64,000 nt of DNA from Devosia sp. (GTDB lineage Bacteria > Pseudomonadota > Alphaproteobacteria > Rhizobiales > Devosiaceae), in NCBI RefSeq assembly GCF_024707125.1, contig NZ_JANQAH010000005.1:124001-188000 (forward strand), given 5' to 3'. Below the pieces are notes generated by a model, which had not been told where the DNA came from, made no database searches, and was given only the letters and a program-made list of their open reading frames with translations. The position numbers and the translations under genes are program-made. Shown in pieces: positions 25,373 through 34,471 of the stretch. The first letter of the stretch is position 1, and every line of letters begins with the position of its first letter.

Positions 25373-26314
25373 TTATCGCAAAATCGGCAGGTCCACTGGA
25401 ATATCGCGCTCGAGCACCAGCACGCCGTCCCTCACGGTCAACCGCCCATGATGGATCACCGTCGCCCGCGACCGCGCATCCGGCGGCCCTTCCTTGTGCC
25501 CCAGCTCGTCCCATTCGGGATGGGTGAAATAGTAGAGCGCACCATGATCGCCCACGACGACCACCTGCGCGTGGCGCATGAATTTGTGGTCCAGCGCATC
25601 CACGCCTGGCTCGCCGCCCACAATCCCCTGCCGCACCCAGTTCTTCGTGTCGTCCGAGCGATAAACCGCCTGGCCCCGCCATTCATCGACGATCAGCCAG
25701 TAAAACCCGCCCAGCCGAAACACATTCGGCCCCTCATGCGGCGGCGCATCGGGCGCCCCCGGCAGCACCAGCCCCTCAAGCTTCCAGTCGAACATATCCG
25801 TGCTGGTCGCGCTCCAGGTGCTCGAACCCTGGCCTTCGTCCTTGTACCACATGCGCCAAAGCCCATCCGGGCTCTTGAAGACACACGCATCGATGCAATT
25901 CGTGCTCGAGAGCGTCAGCGGCCCAACCCGCGTCCAGTTCTCAAGGTCGTCGCTGACAAAATGCGTAATCGTCCGCGGCACCTTCCAGTGCGTCGGTACC
26001 CCGGTGATATAGCTGAGGAACATGTGATACCGCCCCTCGGCAAAGATCACCTCCGGCGCCCAATGCGTGTTGGGCCCATCATCCCCGGGCGCATCGAGCC
26101 CCTTCACCGTATCCCGATAGTGCCAGCTCGCCCCATCATCCGTGGACACCGCCACCCCAATCGGCGAACCATGGATCCACGAAAACCCCTCGCCCCCGGC
26201 CGCAGCCCGGCGATTGGTATAGAACATCCACCACTCATTGGTGCCTTCCCGCCGGATCACCGTCGGATCAGCCGCTCCATCCTCAATCGGATCGCGAAAT
26301 ATCGGCGCACTCAT
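25373..26314 (-). CDS. GH43-like glycoside hydrolase (five-bladed propeller)
   Basis: A 313-residue protein with repeated beta-propeller strands: DGAADPTVIRREGTNEWWMFYT at the N-terminus (the Asp of DPT is the usual general base), then GPNTHWAPEVIFAEGRYHMF, CIDACVFKSPDGLWRMWYKDE and HEGPNVFRLGGFYWLIVDEW (a Glu in the general-acid position). This matches the GH43/GH117 clan of arabinan- and xylan-active exo-enzymes. No signal peptide, so it acts on imported oligosaccharides. It follows the Opp-type ATPase gene and shares the cluster with a GH51 arabinofuranosidase. Substrate assignment is inference. Confidence 0.78.
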   Translation of the reverse strand: MSAPIFRDPIEDGAADPTVIRREGTNEWWMFYTNRRAAAGGEGFSWIHGSPIGVAVSTDDGASWHYRDTVKGLDAPGDDGPNTHWAPEVIFAEGRYHMFLSYITGVPTHWKVPRTITHFVSDDLENWTRVGPLTLSSTNCIDACVFKSPDGLWRMWYKDEGQGSSTWSATSTDMFDWKLEGLVLPGAPDAPPHEGPNVFRLGGFYWLIVDEWRGQAVYRSDDTKNWVRQGIVGGEPGVDALDHKFMRHAQVVVVGDHGALYYFTHPEWDELGHKEGPPDARSRATVIHHGRLTVRDGVLVLERDIPVDLPILR

Positions 26315-26318
26315 TCTT

Positions 26319-26368
26319 CACCTCTCCCTCTGGGGGGAGAGGTCGGCGCGCAGCGCCGGGTGAGGGGG
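26319..26368. repeat. Family B-like palindromic repeat, variant
   Basis: CACCTCTCCCTCTGGGGGGAGAGGTC followed by GGCGCGCAGCGCCGGGTGAGGGGG. It separates the GH43-like gene from the ATPase gene within the cluster. Confidence 0.5.
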
Positions 26369-26378
26369 CCTTGCGAAA

Positions 26379-27293
26379 CTACCCATAGACTCTCACTTCC
26401 CGCCCATCCGGCCGCGCCACCAGCTTCCCGGCCTGACCCACCAGCCCGTTAGCCGCCGTCACCATTCCCGGATCCGTCTCGAGCTTCCCATCGCCCGCAT
26501 CGTCGGTGGAAAGCACCGAAGCCTTCAGCAGCTTGGAATAGGGATGCTGCGGACTATCCAGCACCGTTCGTGCATCGCCCATCTCAACAATCCGCCCGCG
26601 CTGCATGATGATCAGCCGGTTGGAAATGTAGTAGGCCGTCGCCAGGTCATGCGTGATGTAGATGACCGAAACCTTCAGGTCATCGCGCAGGCTCTTGAGC
26701 AGATTGACGATGCTCATGCGCAGCGATGCGTCCACCATCGACACCGGCTCGTCGGCAATCAGCAGCGGTGGGTTGGGGATCAGCGCCCGCGCAATGGCGC
26801 AGCGCTGCAATTGCCCGCCGCTCATCTCATGCGGAAAGCGCCCGCGAACCTCTTTCAGGCTCAACCCCACCTTCTGCAGCGCCTCGTCCATCGCCCGGTC
26901 GATCACGGCCGTGTCGCGCGTCTGCAAAAACCGCCGCGCCGTGCTCTCCAGATACCGCTCGATTTTCTTCAGCGGATTGAACGCCTCGAACGGGTTCTGG
27001 AACACCGGCTGCACCTGGCTCATGAAAGCGAGCTTTTCCGCCCGCCCCGCATGCCGGGTCACTTTCTTCCCCCGAAACAGGATTTCCCCTTCGCTGGGGT
27101 CTTCCAGCCCCAGGATCATCCGCGCCAGTGTCGTCTTGCCCGATCCGCTCTCGCCGATAATGGTGAAAATCTCCGGGTTCTCCGCGCTCAGCGAAAAACG
27201 CGCATCCATCACCGCATTCACAGTCTTGCGGCCAAAAATCCCGCCCATCGTGAAATGCTTGGATACGTCCCGCACATCGAGAAGCGTCGTCAT
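26379..27293 (-). CDS. Opp/Dpp-family ABC transporter ATPase (DppF/OppF type)
   Basis: About 304 residues from ATG 27293. Walker A is GESGSGKTT, the signature is MSGGQLQRCAIARAL, Walker B is LLIADEPVSMVDAS, and HPYSKLLKASVL near the C-terminus is the Opp-family tail. It overlaps the other ATPase gene by 4 bases (ATGA), so the two form the heterodimeric ATPase of one importer. The permeases and binding protein lie upstream on the same strand and a GH43-like gene follows. Confidence 0.9.
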   Translation of the reverse strand: MTTLLDVRDVSKHFTMGGIFGRKTVNAVMDARFSLSAENPEIFTIIGESGSGKTTLARMILGLEDPSEGEILFRGKKVTRHAGRAEKLAFMSQVQPVFQNPFEAFNPLKKIERYLESTARRFLQTRDTAVIDRAMDEALQKVGLSLKEVRGRFPHEMSGGQLQRCAIARALIPNPPLLIADEPVSMVDASLRMSIVNLLKSLRDDLKVSVIYITHDLATAYYISNRLIIMQRGRIVEMGDARTVLDSPQHPYSKLLKASVLSTDDAGDGKLETDPGMVTAANGLVGQAGKLVARPDGREVRVYG

Positions 27294-28318
27294 GCCATCA
27301 CTCCCGATGGTGCACTGGCCCCAACCAGCGGTTTCACATCCTGCCAACGCCAGCAGGCGGTCCGATGATCCGGCCCCACCTGTTCGAGCGGCGGCGCTTC
27401 CTGCCGGCATTTATCCACGGCCAGCGGACAGCGCGGGTGAAACCGGCAGCCCTGCGGTGGATCAGCCAGGTTCGGCGGCCGCCCTTCCAGCGCCGGCCGC
27501 TGCTTGGTGTCGCCAATGCGCGGCAGGCTTGCCACCAGATGCGCCGTATAGGGATGCTTTGGCGCAAAGAACATGTCCCGCGTCGGCCCCTCTTCGACGA
27601 GGCGCCCCGCATAGATGATGCCCACCCGGTCGGCCACGTTCGCATGCACGCTCATGTCATGCGTCACGAACACCACGGCGGCGTTCATCTCCTTCTGGAT
27701 GTCGCGGATAAGGCTCAGCACCTCCTTCTGCACCACCACGTCGAGCGCCGTCGTCGGCTCGTCGGCAATGATGAACTCAGGATGGCACACCGTCGCGAGC
27801 CCAATGGTCACGCGCTGCCGCATGCCGCCCGAAAGTTCATGCGGATAGGCCTTCAACACCTCCGGCGGGAGCTTCAGCCGTGCCAGATGCGCAATCACCC
27901 GATCCTCGAACGCCTTGCCCGTCAGCCCCATCGGCCGCGAGGCAAAGTCATGAAAGGTCCGCCCGATGCGCCGCACCGGATTGAGCACGCTCATCGACCC
28001 CTGCATGATGTAGCTCAGGTGCTTCCAGCGGACCGCCTCGATCTCCCTGGGCGTCGCCGTCGCCACCTCGAACGGCCCGTTTTTGAAGTCGAATTTCACC
28101 GACCCTTCCACGACCCGCAGCGGCGGGCGAATGGCTGCAGCCAGCACCTTGATGAACGAGGTCTTGCCCGAGGAACTCTCCCCGGCAATGCCATAGACCT
28201 CGCCCTTGCGCACGGTCATGGTGATCCCGTCGACCGCCCGAACCTCCCGGCTCACGCCAAAATAGTTCATCTGGTAATAGGCCTTCAGCCCTTCGACTTT
28301 AACGATATCCTCAGCCAT
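27290..28318 (-). CDS. Opp/Dpp-family ABC transporter ATPase (DppD/OppD type)
   Basis: A 342-residue ATPase. Walker A reads GESSSGKTS instead of the usual GESGSGKS, a Ser for Gly change inside the P-loop. The signature is LSGGMRQRVTIGLA and Walker B is FIIADEPTTALD. The C-terminal part CRFHPRCPLAVDKCRQEAPPL is the Opp-specific region with Cys residues that can hold an iron-sulfur cluster in some homologues. It starts 4 bases after the permease stop and overlaps the next ATPase. Confidence 0.9.
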   Translation of the reverse strand: MAEDIVKVEGLKAYYQMNYFGVSREVRAVDGITMTVRKGEVYGIAGESSSGKTSFIKVLAAAIRPPLRVVEGSVKFDFKNGPFEVATATPREIEAVRWKHLSYIMQGSMSVLNPVRRIGRTFHDFASRPMGLTGKAFEDRVIAHLARLKLPPEVLKAYPHELSGGMRQRVTIGLATVCHPEFIIADEPTTALDVVVQKEVLSLIRDIQKEMNAAVVFVTHDMSVHANVADRVGIIYAGRLVEEGPTRDMFFAPKHPYTAHLVASLPRIGDTKQRPALEGRPPNLADPPQGCRFHPRCPLAVDKCRQEAPPLEQVGPDHRTACWRWQDVKPLVGASAPSGVMA

Positions 28319-28322
28319 GGCC

Positions 28323-29180
28323 TCAAGCCCCCATGCGGCGCAGGCGGCTGCGCGGGTCGATATATTCGTTCATGCTGACAGCCAGCAGGAACAGCCCCAG
28401 GAAGGTCATGACGATCAGGATCACCGGAATGACGATCCACCACCACACCCCGACCACCATGGCCGAGTGCGAATTGGCCCAGTAGAGAACGGTGCCGATG
28501 GTGGGATTGTTGATATTGGTGAACCCCAGCACGGCCAGCGTCACCTCCATGCCGATCGACCAGAGCATGTTGTTCATGAAGGTCGAAAACACGATCGGCA
28601 TCACATAGGGCAGGTGCTCCTCGAGCAGCACTTTGCGTGTCGACATCCCGGCAAACACGGCATGCCGCGTAAATTCGCGATGCTTCAGCCCCAGCGCCAC
28701 CGACCGGATCAGCCGCGCGTCAAACGGCCAACCGAAACAGGCGAGGATCAGCGCCATGGTGAAACTGTCCATGTTGTTGCGCAGCACGAAGTAGAACAGC
28801 ACGAGGATCGGGAAGATCGGCACGGAGACGAAAATGTCGTTGATGAACATCAGCACCCGGTCGACCCAACCGCCGAGATACCCCGCAGCCAGCCCCACCG
28901 TGATCGAGATGATGCGGCTCAAGACAGCGACAGTGATGCCGAAAATGAGACTGTTCTTGAACGCCGCCGAGAGCTGCCAGAAGAGGTCCTGTCCGCGCGA
29001 GTTGGTGCCGAACCAATACTGCGCCGAAGGCGGCTGGTCGGGAATAGTCATGTAGATCAGGCTGGGGTCCATCGGCGCGAAGAACGACAGCGAGGCAAAG
29101 ACCACCATGATCCCCACAAGGATCAGCCCGATGGTAAACTCGGCATTGTAGCGGATGAGATCGCGAAAAACGGCGAACAT
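28323..29180 (-). CDS. Opp/Dpp-family ABC transporter permease (DppC type)
   Basis: About 285 residues from ATG 29180. An N-terminal membrane helix (FTIGLILVGIMVVFASLSFF), a periplasmic loop with YWFGTNSRGQDLFWQL (the DppC hallmark GTDxxGRD-like motif) and then the conserved permease core with the EAA-type loop ALGLKHREFTRHAVFAGMS. The C-terminus NEYIDPRSRLRRMGA is typical. It follows DppB with a 4-base gap. Confidence 0.9.
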   Translation of the reverse strand: MFAVFRDLIRYNAEFTIGLILVGIMVVFASLSFFAPMDPSLIYMTIPDQPPSAQYWFGTNSRGQDLFWQLSAAFKNSLIFGITVAVLSRIISITVGLAAGYLGGWVDRVLMFINDIFVSVPIFPILVLFYFVLRNNMDSFTMALILACFGWPFDARLIRSVALGLKHREFTRHAVFAGMSTRKVLLEEHLPYVMPIVFSTFMNNMLWSIGMEVTLAVLGFTNINNPTIGTVLYWANSHSAMVVGVWWWIVIPVILIVMTFLGLFLLAVSMNEYIDPRSRLRRMGA

Positions 29181-29184
29181 GGCT

Positions 29185-30189
29185 CTACTCCGCCCGAACG
29201 CGCGGATCGAGCAGCGGATGCAGCAAGTCCACGACAAAGATTGCAAACGCGACGGCGGTGATCGAGACGGTGCAGACCGCAAGAACTGTCGAATAGTCGC
29301 CGGCATTCACGGCATCGACCAGCAGCGATCCCATGCCGGGATAGTTGAACACCTGCTCGGTGATGATCGTGCCCGAAAACACCCCGCCAATGGTCATGGC
29401 GAGCGCGGTCACCTGCGGCACCAGCGCATTGCGCATCACATAGGAGCCGACAATGGTGTCGCGCTTGACGCCGGCGAGTTCGGCATAGGTCACATAGTCC
29501 TCGGTGACGATGTTCGACACCAGCGCCCGCATGCCGATGAACCAGCCACCGAGCCCCACCAGCACCAGCGAGAACGCCGGCAGCAGCGAGTGCTGCAGCA
29601 CCGAGAAGACGAAGGTCCAAGACCAGCCCGGCCGCACATCCATGCTGAACCCGCCCGAAATCGGCAGCACCGGCCAGAGGAAGCCGAAGATGATCAGGAT
29701 GATGAAGGCGACGATGTAGTAGGGAATAGGCTGCAGCCCCATGGTCACGATGCCAAAGGCCTTGAAAAACCGGTTGTTCTGAAAGTAACCGGCAAGCCCG
29801 CCCATCAGATTGCCGATGATGAAGGTGAAGATGGTCGAGCTCAGCAGCAGCCCCAGCGTCCAGGGCATGCCGCGCATCACCAGCTCCATGGCCGGGGTGG
29901 GGAACGCCATCAGCGATGCGCCAAGGTCACCCTGCAGCAGCCGCGTCCAGAAATTGAAATATTGGGTCAGCATCGGCTGCCCGGTGCCAAACATGGCCGT
30001 CAGCGCCTCGCGCGTCGCCGCAATGGCTTCAGGCGACAGGTTCGATCTGGCCGAAAGTCGTCCCAGCACTTGTTCGACCGGGTCGATAGGCGAGAGATAC
30101 GTCACGAGAAACATGGCCGAAACGCCGAAGAATATCACTGCAAACATCAGCAGCGCGCGCTTCGCCACGAAATAGAGATAACCTTGCAT
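29185..30189 (-). CDS. Opp/Dpp-family ABC transporter permease (DppB type)
   Basis: A 334-residue inner-membrane protein with six predicted helices; N-terminal RALLMFAVIFFGVSAMFLVTY, EAA loop YVTYAELAGVKRDTIVGSYVMRNAL in pieces, and the C-terminal ending HPLLDPRVRAE seen in DppB/OppB. GAGGAG precedes ATG 30189. It heads the permease-ATPase block after a repeat-filled gap from the binding protein. Confidence 0.9.
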   Translation of the reverse strand: MQGYLYFVAKRALLMFAVIFFGVSAMFLVTYLSPIDPVEQVLGRLSARSNLSPEAIAATREALTAMFGTGQPMLTQYFNFWTRLLQGDLGASLMAFPTPAMELVMRGMPWTLGLLLSSTIFTFIIGNLMGGLAGYFQNNRFFKAFGIVTMGLQPIPYYIVAFIILIIFGFLWPVLPISGGFSMDVRPGWSWTFVFSVLQHSLLPAFSLVLVGLGGWFIGMRALVSNIVTEDYVTYAELAGVKRDTIVGSYVMRNALVPQVTALAMTIGGVFSGTIITEQVFNYPGMGSLLVDAVNAGDYSTVLAVCTVSITAVAFAIFVVDLLHPLLDPRVRAE

Positions 30190-30527
30190 ACGGACTCCTC
30201 ACCGTCCTTGCCTACTCGGTGGGGGTCAGTCCTCGGCCAATGGGGCGCCGAAGCAGTCTCCTCCACTAAATGTCACCCCCGCGCAGGCCGGGGCCCATCT
30301 CCCGCAGATTGGGGGCCTATGGAGTGAAGCCATCTCGGGATGGGCCCCGGCCTGCGCCGGGGTGACATCATGGGATGCAAGACACGCCAACCTGGACCCA
30401 ATCCACAGCGTCATTCCCGCGACGGCGGGAATCTCTTCTCGCCCGCGGGAGAAAATTCGTGGGGAGCGCGGGTGACCGCGCTCCCCAAAGCAGCGTGGCT
30501 TGCGCCACGCCACTCGGGAGGACGCTC
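30190..30527. repeat. 338-base gap with family A repeats
   Basis: Between the binding-protein stop and the DppB start. A complete family A element with GGGCCCATC extensions occupies 30271-30367 and a half element (CGTCATTCCCGCGACGGCGG) starts at 30410. Such hairpins after a binding-protein gene often shield the upstream mRNA, giving more binding protein than permease. No gene seen. Confidence 0.7.
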
Positions 30528-32456
30528 TTACGCCCCTGCGACAGGCGTAATCTGGGTGAAGATATACCGCCCGTTCGACCAGTTGGTCACAGGGTTGGCA
30601 TAGTTGTTTTCCGCATTCGGCCAGCCGGTCCAGAACTTGTTCGACTGGATGGAGAACACGTTGTAGGCCATGATCGGAATGTTCGGCATTTCTTCGAGAT
30701 GCAGCTTCACGAAGTCATGGCCGTATTCGATGCCCTTGGGATCGTTGAAGTCGATACCGCGGATCTTCTCGATGATTTCGTCGAGACGCGGATCCTTCCA
30801 GCGCATCCAGTTGCGATCCGGCTGCGAAGCGCCCGGCTCGGCAACATAAGCCGAGTGGTAGCTGTCCATGAAGAACGACAGGTCGGGGTGACCGCCCCAG
30901 GTTTCCACGGCCCAGGCGATGTTGCACTCGTAGTTGCCCACGCGCTGGCGACCCCAGGTGTCGGCGTCGACTTCAGCCTGTGCGCCGATGCCGTTCTGGG
31001 CCCAGGTCTGGGCAATGATCACGCCGAGACGGTTGACCACGCCTTCCTGCGGCACCATCACCGAGAAGGTGAAGGGCGTGCCATCAGGCTGCATCCACTG
31101 GTTGCCGTTCTTGGTGAAACCGGCCGCGGTGAGCAGTTCTTCCGCCGCCGGAATGTTCTGCTTCCACCAGCCATAGCCGAAGGCGTTGCGCACGGCGGTT
31201 TCGTCGGTCGGCACGGCATCGCCGAACTGCGGACGGACCATATCGGCAATCTGCACGCCGATATTGGGATCGTATGGCTTCACCTTGCTGGTGCCCGTGT
31301 CGATCTCGTAATTGGTCAGGAATTCCTGCAGCGGCGCATGGTAGTCGCGCGGATGCGTACCGGTCGGCGGCACCGAAATGGCCGAGAGCGTTGCCGCACC
31401 ACGATACGAAGCCATCGACATGGCGCGGGCATCGAGCATCAGAGCCAGAGCCCAGCGGACGCGCTTGTCCTGGAACTTCGGGTTCTGGTGGTTGAAGATC
31501 GCCATCACCAGCGTCGGATCGGGATGGGCATAGGGGAAGCCCGGGAACCAGCCCTGGATCTGCGGATCCTGCTGAACCACCGAGAATGTGCCTTCCGGCG
31601 TCAGGTCGTGCACCATGTCGAGATTGCCGTTGCGGATCTCGATCAGGCGGTTATCGGTCGAAATATTGTTCCGGTAGATGACATACTTCGGCTTCGGTTC
31701 GCCGACCTTGCCGAGCGCCGTACGTTCCCAGTCCGCGCGCTTTTCCCAGATATACCAGGTGCCGTTCGGATCGAACGAGTGCAGCGTGTAGGGCCCGAGC
31801 GAAACCGGGGGATTGGCGTCGTAGCTCAGGATGTCGTCCACAGCTTCATAGATATGCTTTGGCATGATCCATGCTGCAGTCCAGCGCACCGAGAACAGCG
31901 CGTGGAAGCGCGAATTCGGCGCCTTGAGCTTGAAGTGGACGGTGTACTTGTCCGGCGCAGTAACTTCGGCGACCTGGTTGGAGAAAGCGCCATTATAGGG
32001 CGTGCCGGGCGTCGCCGCCTGCTTCTGCACCGTGAACACCACGTCGTCGGCGGTGAACTCGACGTCGTCGCTCCAGTAGATTCCCTGTTTGAGCTTCACG
32101 GTCATTTCCGAGAAGTCTTCGTTGTACTGCCAGAGATCGTCGGCCAGCGAATTGTAGACTGCGTTCTCGCTGGCCCCTTCGACGCCGCGATCGGGATCGA
32201 TGAACCAAAGCGTGTCGGTGGTCAGGTTGTGCAGGCCGTTGGAAGTGCCATTGCCCGCGCCCACGGCCCAAAGGTTGAACCATGCCGGGTTGCGGATGAT
32301 CCCTTCGGGATTGTGCACGATCACGGTTTCGCTGCGGGGAAACTGCGCCAGATCCGGAGCCGAACCTTCGGCTTCCTGCGCAAAGGCCAGACCCTTGCCG
32401 GCGACCATCAACGCGCCAACCGCCGTTGTTCCGATCAGGAAACTACGTCTATCCAT
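30528..32456 (-). CDS. Family 5 extracellular solute-binding protein (Opp/Dpp type)
   Basis: A 642-residue periplasmic protein. The N-terminus MDRRSFLIGTTAVGALMVAG has a twin-Arg motif and ends in AFAQEA, so Tat export is likely. The body is a family 5 binding protein (VKLKQGIYWSDDVEFTADDVVF, RFHALFSVRWTAAW, FEWKR-type loops), here longer than most peptide-binding members. Given a GH51, a GH43-like enzyme and the absence of peptidases, the ligand is more likely an oligosaccharide than a peptide (inference). GGAGG lies seven bases before ATG 32456. Confidence 0.9.
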   Translation of the reverse strand: MDRRSFLIGTTAVGALMVAGKGLAFAQEAEGSAPDLAQFPRSETVIVHNPEGIIRNPAWFNLWAVGAGNGTSNGLHNLTTDTLWFIDPDRGVEGASENAVYNSLADDLWQYNEDFSEMTVKLKQGIYWSDDVEFTADDVVFTVQKQAATPGTPYNGAFSNQVAEVTAPDKYTVHFKLKAPNSRFHALFSVRWTAAWIMPKHIYEAVDDILSYDANPPVSLGPYTLHSFDPNGTWYIWEKRADWERTALGKVGEPKPKYVIYRNNISTDNRLIEIRNGNLDMVHDLTPEGTFSVVQQDPQIQGWFPGFPYAHPDPTLVMAIFNHQNPKFQDKRVRWALALMLDARAMSMASYRGAATLSAISVPPTGTHPRDYHAPLQEFLTNYEIDTGTSKVKPYDPNIGVQIADMVRPQFGDAVPTDETAVRNAFGYGWWKQNIPAAEELLTAAGFTKNGNQWMQPDGTPFTFSVMVPQEGVVNRLGVIIAQTWAQNGIGAQAEVDADTWGRQRVGNYECNIAWAVETWGGHPDLSFFMDSYHSAYVAEPGASQPDRNWMRWKDPRLDEIIEKIRGIDFNDPKGIEYGHDFVKLHLEEMPNIPIMAYNVFSIQSNKFWTGWPNAENNYANPVTNWSNGRYIFTQITPVAGA

Positions 32457-32526
32457 TCTGTATCCTCCCATGGGCGAAATGCCTCCCGCACTCCGCTCTC
32501 GACGCCCTCCAGCGCCGTCATAAGTC

Positions 32527-32555
32527 ATACTTAACTAGGGGGTAGGGGTTGTCAA
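32527..32555 (-). promoter_or_regulatory. Promoter of the Opp-type transporter operon
   Basis: On the minus strand TTGACA (32550-32555), a 17-bp spacer and AAGTAT (32527-32532), giving a leader of about 65 bases before ATG 32456. Just upstream, TGATACAAAAT (about 32585-32595) matches a motif before the GH51 gene. Confidence 0.55.
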
Positions 32556-32599
32556 TCGCTTGTGTGATATAAATCGGAAAACATGATACAAAATGAAGA

Positions 32600-32631
32600 G
32601 AGGCACATCGTTGCCGATGTGCCTCCGTTTT
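32600..32631 (+). terminator. Strong hairpin with T-tract, plus orientation
   Basis: Perfect 11-bp stem GAGGCACATCG / CGATGTGCCTC, TTGC loop, followed on the plus strand by CGTTTT. The neighbouring genes are on the minus strand, where it is followed by CTCTTCATTTTG. It probably ends GH51 transcription, but the better T-run is on the other strand. Confidence 0.6.
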
Positions 32632-32652
32632 CACCGCTGGGAGCCGGTGAAT

Positions 32653-32669
32653 GCTAGCAGTCTGCTAGC
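32653..32669. repeat. Palindrome GCTAGCA-GTC-TGCTAGC
   Basis: Perfect 7-bp arms around GTC. A one-mismatch copy lies at 53448-53464 upstream of the Rrf2 gene. Too short to place in a family; a protein-binding site is possible. Confidence 0.5.
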
Positions 32670-32707
32670 GAAGTCATGACGCAATCGCGCGCTTTTGATA
32701 GTGCGTC

Positions 32708-32825
32708 ACCCCCTCCCAACCTCCCCATCGAGGGGGAGGTGCAGACCGAGTGGGTGGCACTTTCTCGCCCCAACCACCATCCCTGCACCTCCCCCTTGAT
32801 GGGGGAGGTCGGGAGGGGGGTGGGG
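32708..32825. repeat. Family B repeat, inverted pair
   Basis: Two family B elements in opposite orientation (CCTCCCCATCGAGGGGGAGG and CACCTCCCCCTTGATGGGGG), separated by about 50 bases, between the GH51 stop and the hairpin at 32600. Confidence 0.65.
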
Positions 32826-32847
32826 TCGCAGGCGCGATAGTTCCGCC

Positions 32848-34359
32848 TTACAGCTTCACCCGCACCATCTGGTACGAATACGGCGGCAGCTTCACCGAGA
32901 GCTTCCCGCCCTCGACCTTGGCGCCTTCGCCCTTGTTCGGCTTCACTTCATCCTGGTTCTTGGCCGTGTTGACGGCCTTGAGGTTCGGATGCGTCATCAC
33001 CTGATGGTCGATAACGGTGCCGCCGGCAAAGCCCTGCAGGCTCACTTCCGTCTCGATGCTTTCGCTGGTGTGGCGATTGACGAGGAAGAAGCTCAGCGTG
33101 CCCTCTTCTTCATTGTGCACGCCCGAAACGTCGACATAGGCCGTGTCCTTGGCATGCGTCGTTTCATAGCCCGGCGAATTGGTGACGAGCTGCAGCGCCG
33201 TGCCGCGACCAAAGACAGAAGCGAAGAAATACGGGTAGTAAATGGTCTGTGCCCAGGCCGGGCCACCCTTCTCGGTCATGATCGGCGCGATCACGTTTAC
33301 GAGCTGGGCGATACAGGCGATCTTCACCACATCCGAGCGACGAATGAAGGTGTTGAGGATCAACCCCACCATCAGCACGTCTTCAAAGTTATAGATGTCT
33401 TCAAGCAGGCCCGGCGCATGCGGCCAGCCGCCATTGCCGTCAAGGATCTCGCGATCCTTCTTGTTCGAATGATACCAGACGTTCCATTCGTCGAAGGAAA
33501 TATAGACATCCTTCTTCGACTTGCGCTTGGCCTTCACCTGCTTGATCGTCGAAGCGACGGTCTCGATATAGGTGTCGAGCTTTTCGCTGAGGCCGAGGTA
33601 ATTCGGCGTATTGTCATCGCGATTGGCGAAATACATGTGGAGCGAAATATGATCGACGTGATCATAGGTGTGCTCCAGCACGATCCGTTCCCAATCGGGA
33701 TAGCTCTGCATATCCGAGTTCGACGAACCGCAAACGATCAGTTCGAGGCTCTTGTCGAACATGCGCATGGCGCGCGCCGTGTTGGCGGCGAGCTTGCCAT
33801 ATTCATGCGCGTCCTTGTGGCCGACCTGCCAGGGACCGTCCATCTCGTTGCCGAGACACCACATTTTTACGTTCCACGGCTCCTTGCGCCCGTTCTTGAT
33901 GCGCAGGTCGCTCCAGTAGGAGCCGCCGGGATGATTGACATATTCCAGGAAGTTGCGCGCCTCGTCGACGCCGCGCGAACCAAGGTTCACAGCGAGCATC
34001 ATCTCGGTGCCAACAGTGGCGCACCAGTCGGCAAATTCATGCACGCCGACGGCATTGCTTTCCGAAGTGTGCCAGGCCAGGTCCAGACGGGTCGGGCGCT
34101 CCTCACGCGGTCCGACACCATCTTCCCAATTATAGGCCGAGACAAAGTTACCCCCGGGGTAGCGCACCACCGGTACATTGAGATCCTTCACCAGCTTGGC
34201 GACGTCGCCACGCATGCCGTCTTTGTCGGCCGTCGGGTGGTCGGGCTCGTAAATGCCCTCATAAATGGCGCGGCCGAGGTGCTCGAGAAATGCCCCATAG
34301 ACACGATCATCGATTTTGGAGATCGTGTAATCCTTATTCGCTACGACAGACGCCTTCAC
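32848..34359 (-). CDS. abfA: Alpha-L-arabinofuranosidase, GH51
   Basis: A 503-residue cytoplasmic enzyme with no signal peptide. The N-terminal YGAFLEHLGRAIYEGIYEP and VPVVRYPGGNFVSAYNWEDG are GH51 hallmarks. The acid/base Glu172 is in WCLGNEMDGPWQ and the nucleophile Glu291 in SFDEWNVWY, at the spacing of the family. It releases terminal arabinofuranose from arabinan, arabinoxylan or their oligomers. The start is the GTG at 34359, six bases after GGAGG; the open frame upstream runs into repeat DNA. Lies upstream of the Opp-type transporter and downstream of the long ArsR-type regulator. Confidence 0.93.
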   Translation of the reverse strand: MKASVVANKDYTISKIDDRVYGAFLEHLGRAIYEGIYEPDHPTADKDGMRGDVAKLVKDLNVPVVRYPGGNFVSAYNWEDGVGPREERPTRLDLAWHTSESNAVGVHEFADWCATVGTEMMLAVNLGSRGVDEARNFLEYVNHPGGSYWSDLRIKNGRKEPWNVKMWCLGNEMDGPWQVGHKDAHEYGKLAANTARAMRMFDKSLELIVCGSSNSDMQSYPDWERIVLEHTYDHVDHISLHMYFANRDDNTPNYLGLSEKLDTYIETVASTIKQVKAKRKSKKDVYISFDEWNVWYHSNKKDREILDGNGGWPHAPGLLEDIYNFEDVLMVGLILNTFIRRSDVVKIACIAQLVNVIAPIMTEKGGPAWAQTIYYPYFFASVFGRGTALQLVTNSPGYETTHAKDTAYVDVSGVHNEEEGTLSFFLVNRHTSESIETEVSLQGFAGGTVIDHQVMTHPNLKAVNTAKNQDEVKPNKGEGAKVEGGKLSVKLPPYSYQMVRVKL

Positions 34360-34386
34360 CCTCGTCCTCCCATACAATCTGTTTTT

Positions 34387-34400
34387 CTGATTTGTATCAG
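34387..34400 (-). promoter_or_regulatory. abfA: Candidate operator upstream of abfA
   Basis: CTGAT-TTGT-ATCAG, perfect 5-bp arms. The core ATTTGTATCA recurs as ATTTTGTATCA (minus strand, about 32585-32595) before the transporter operon. Both precede genes of the arabinoside cluster, so a shared regulator site is likely; the long ArsR-type protein is the obvious candidate. Confidence 0.45.
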
Positions 34401-34471
34401 TAAATCGGTTGTACAGGACGAAGCCCGGCCTGTGAAGCCGCCCCGCGCACTTTTGTATGATTTTTGGGCGA

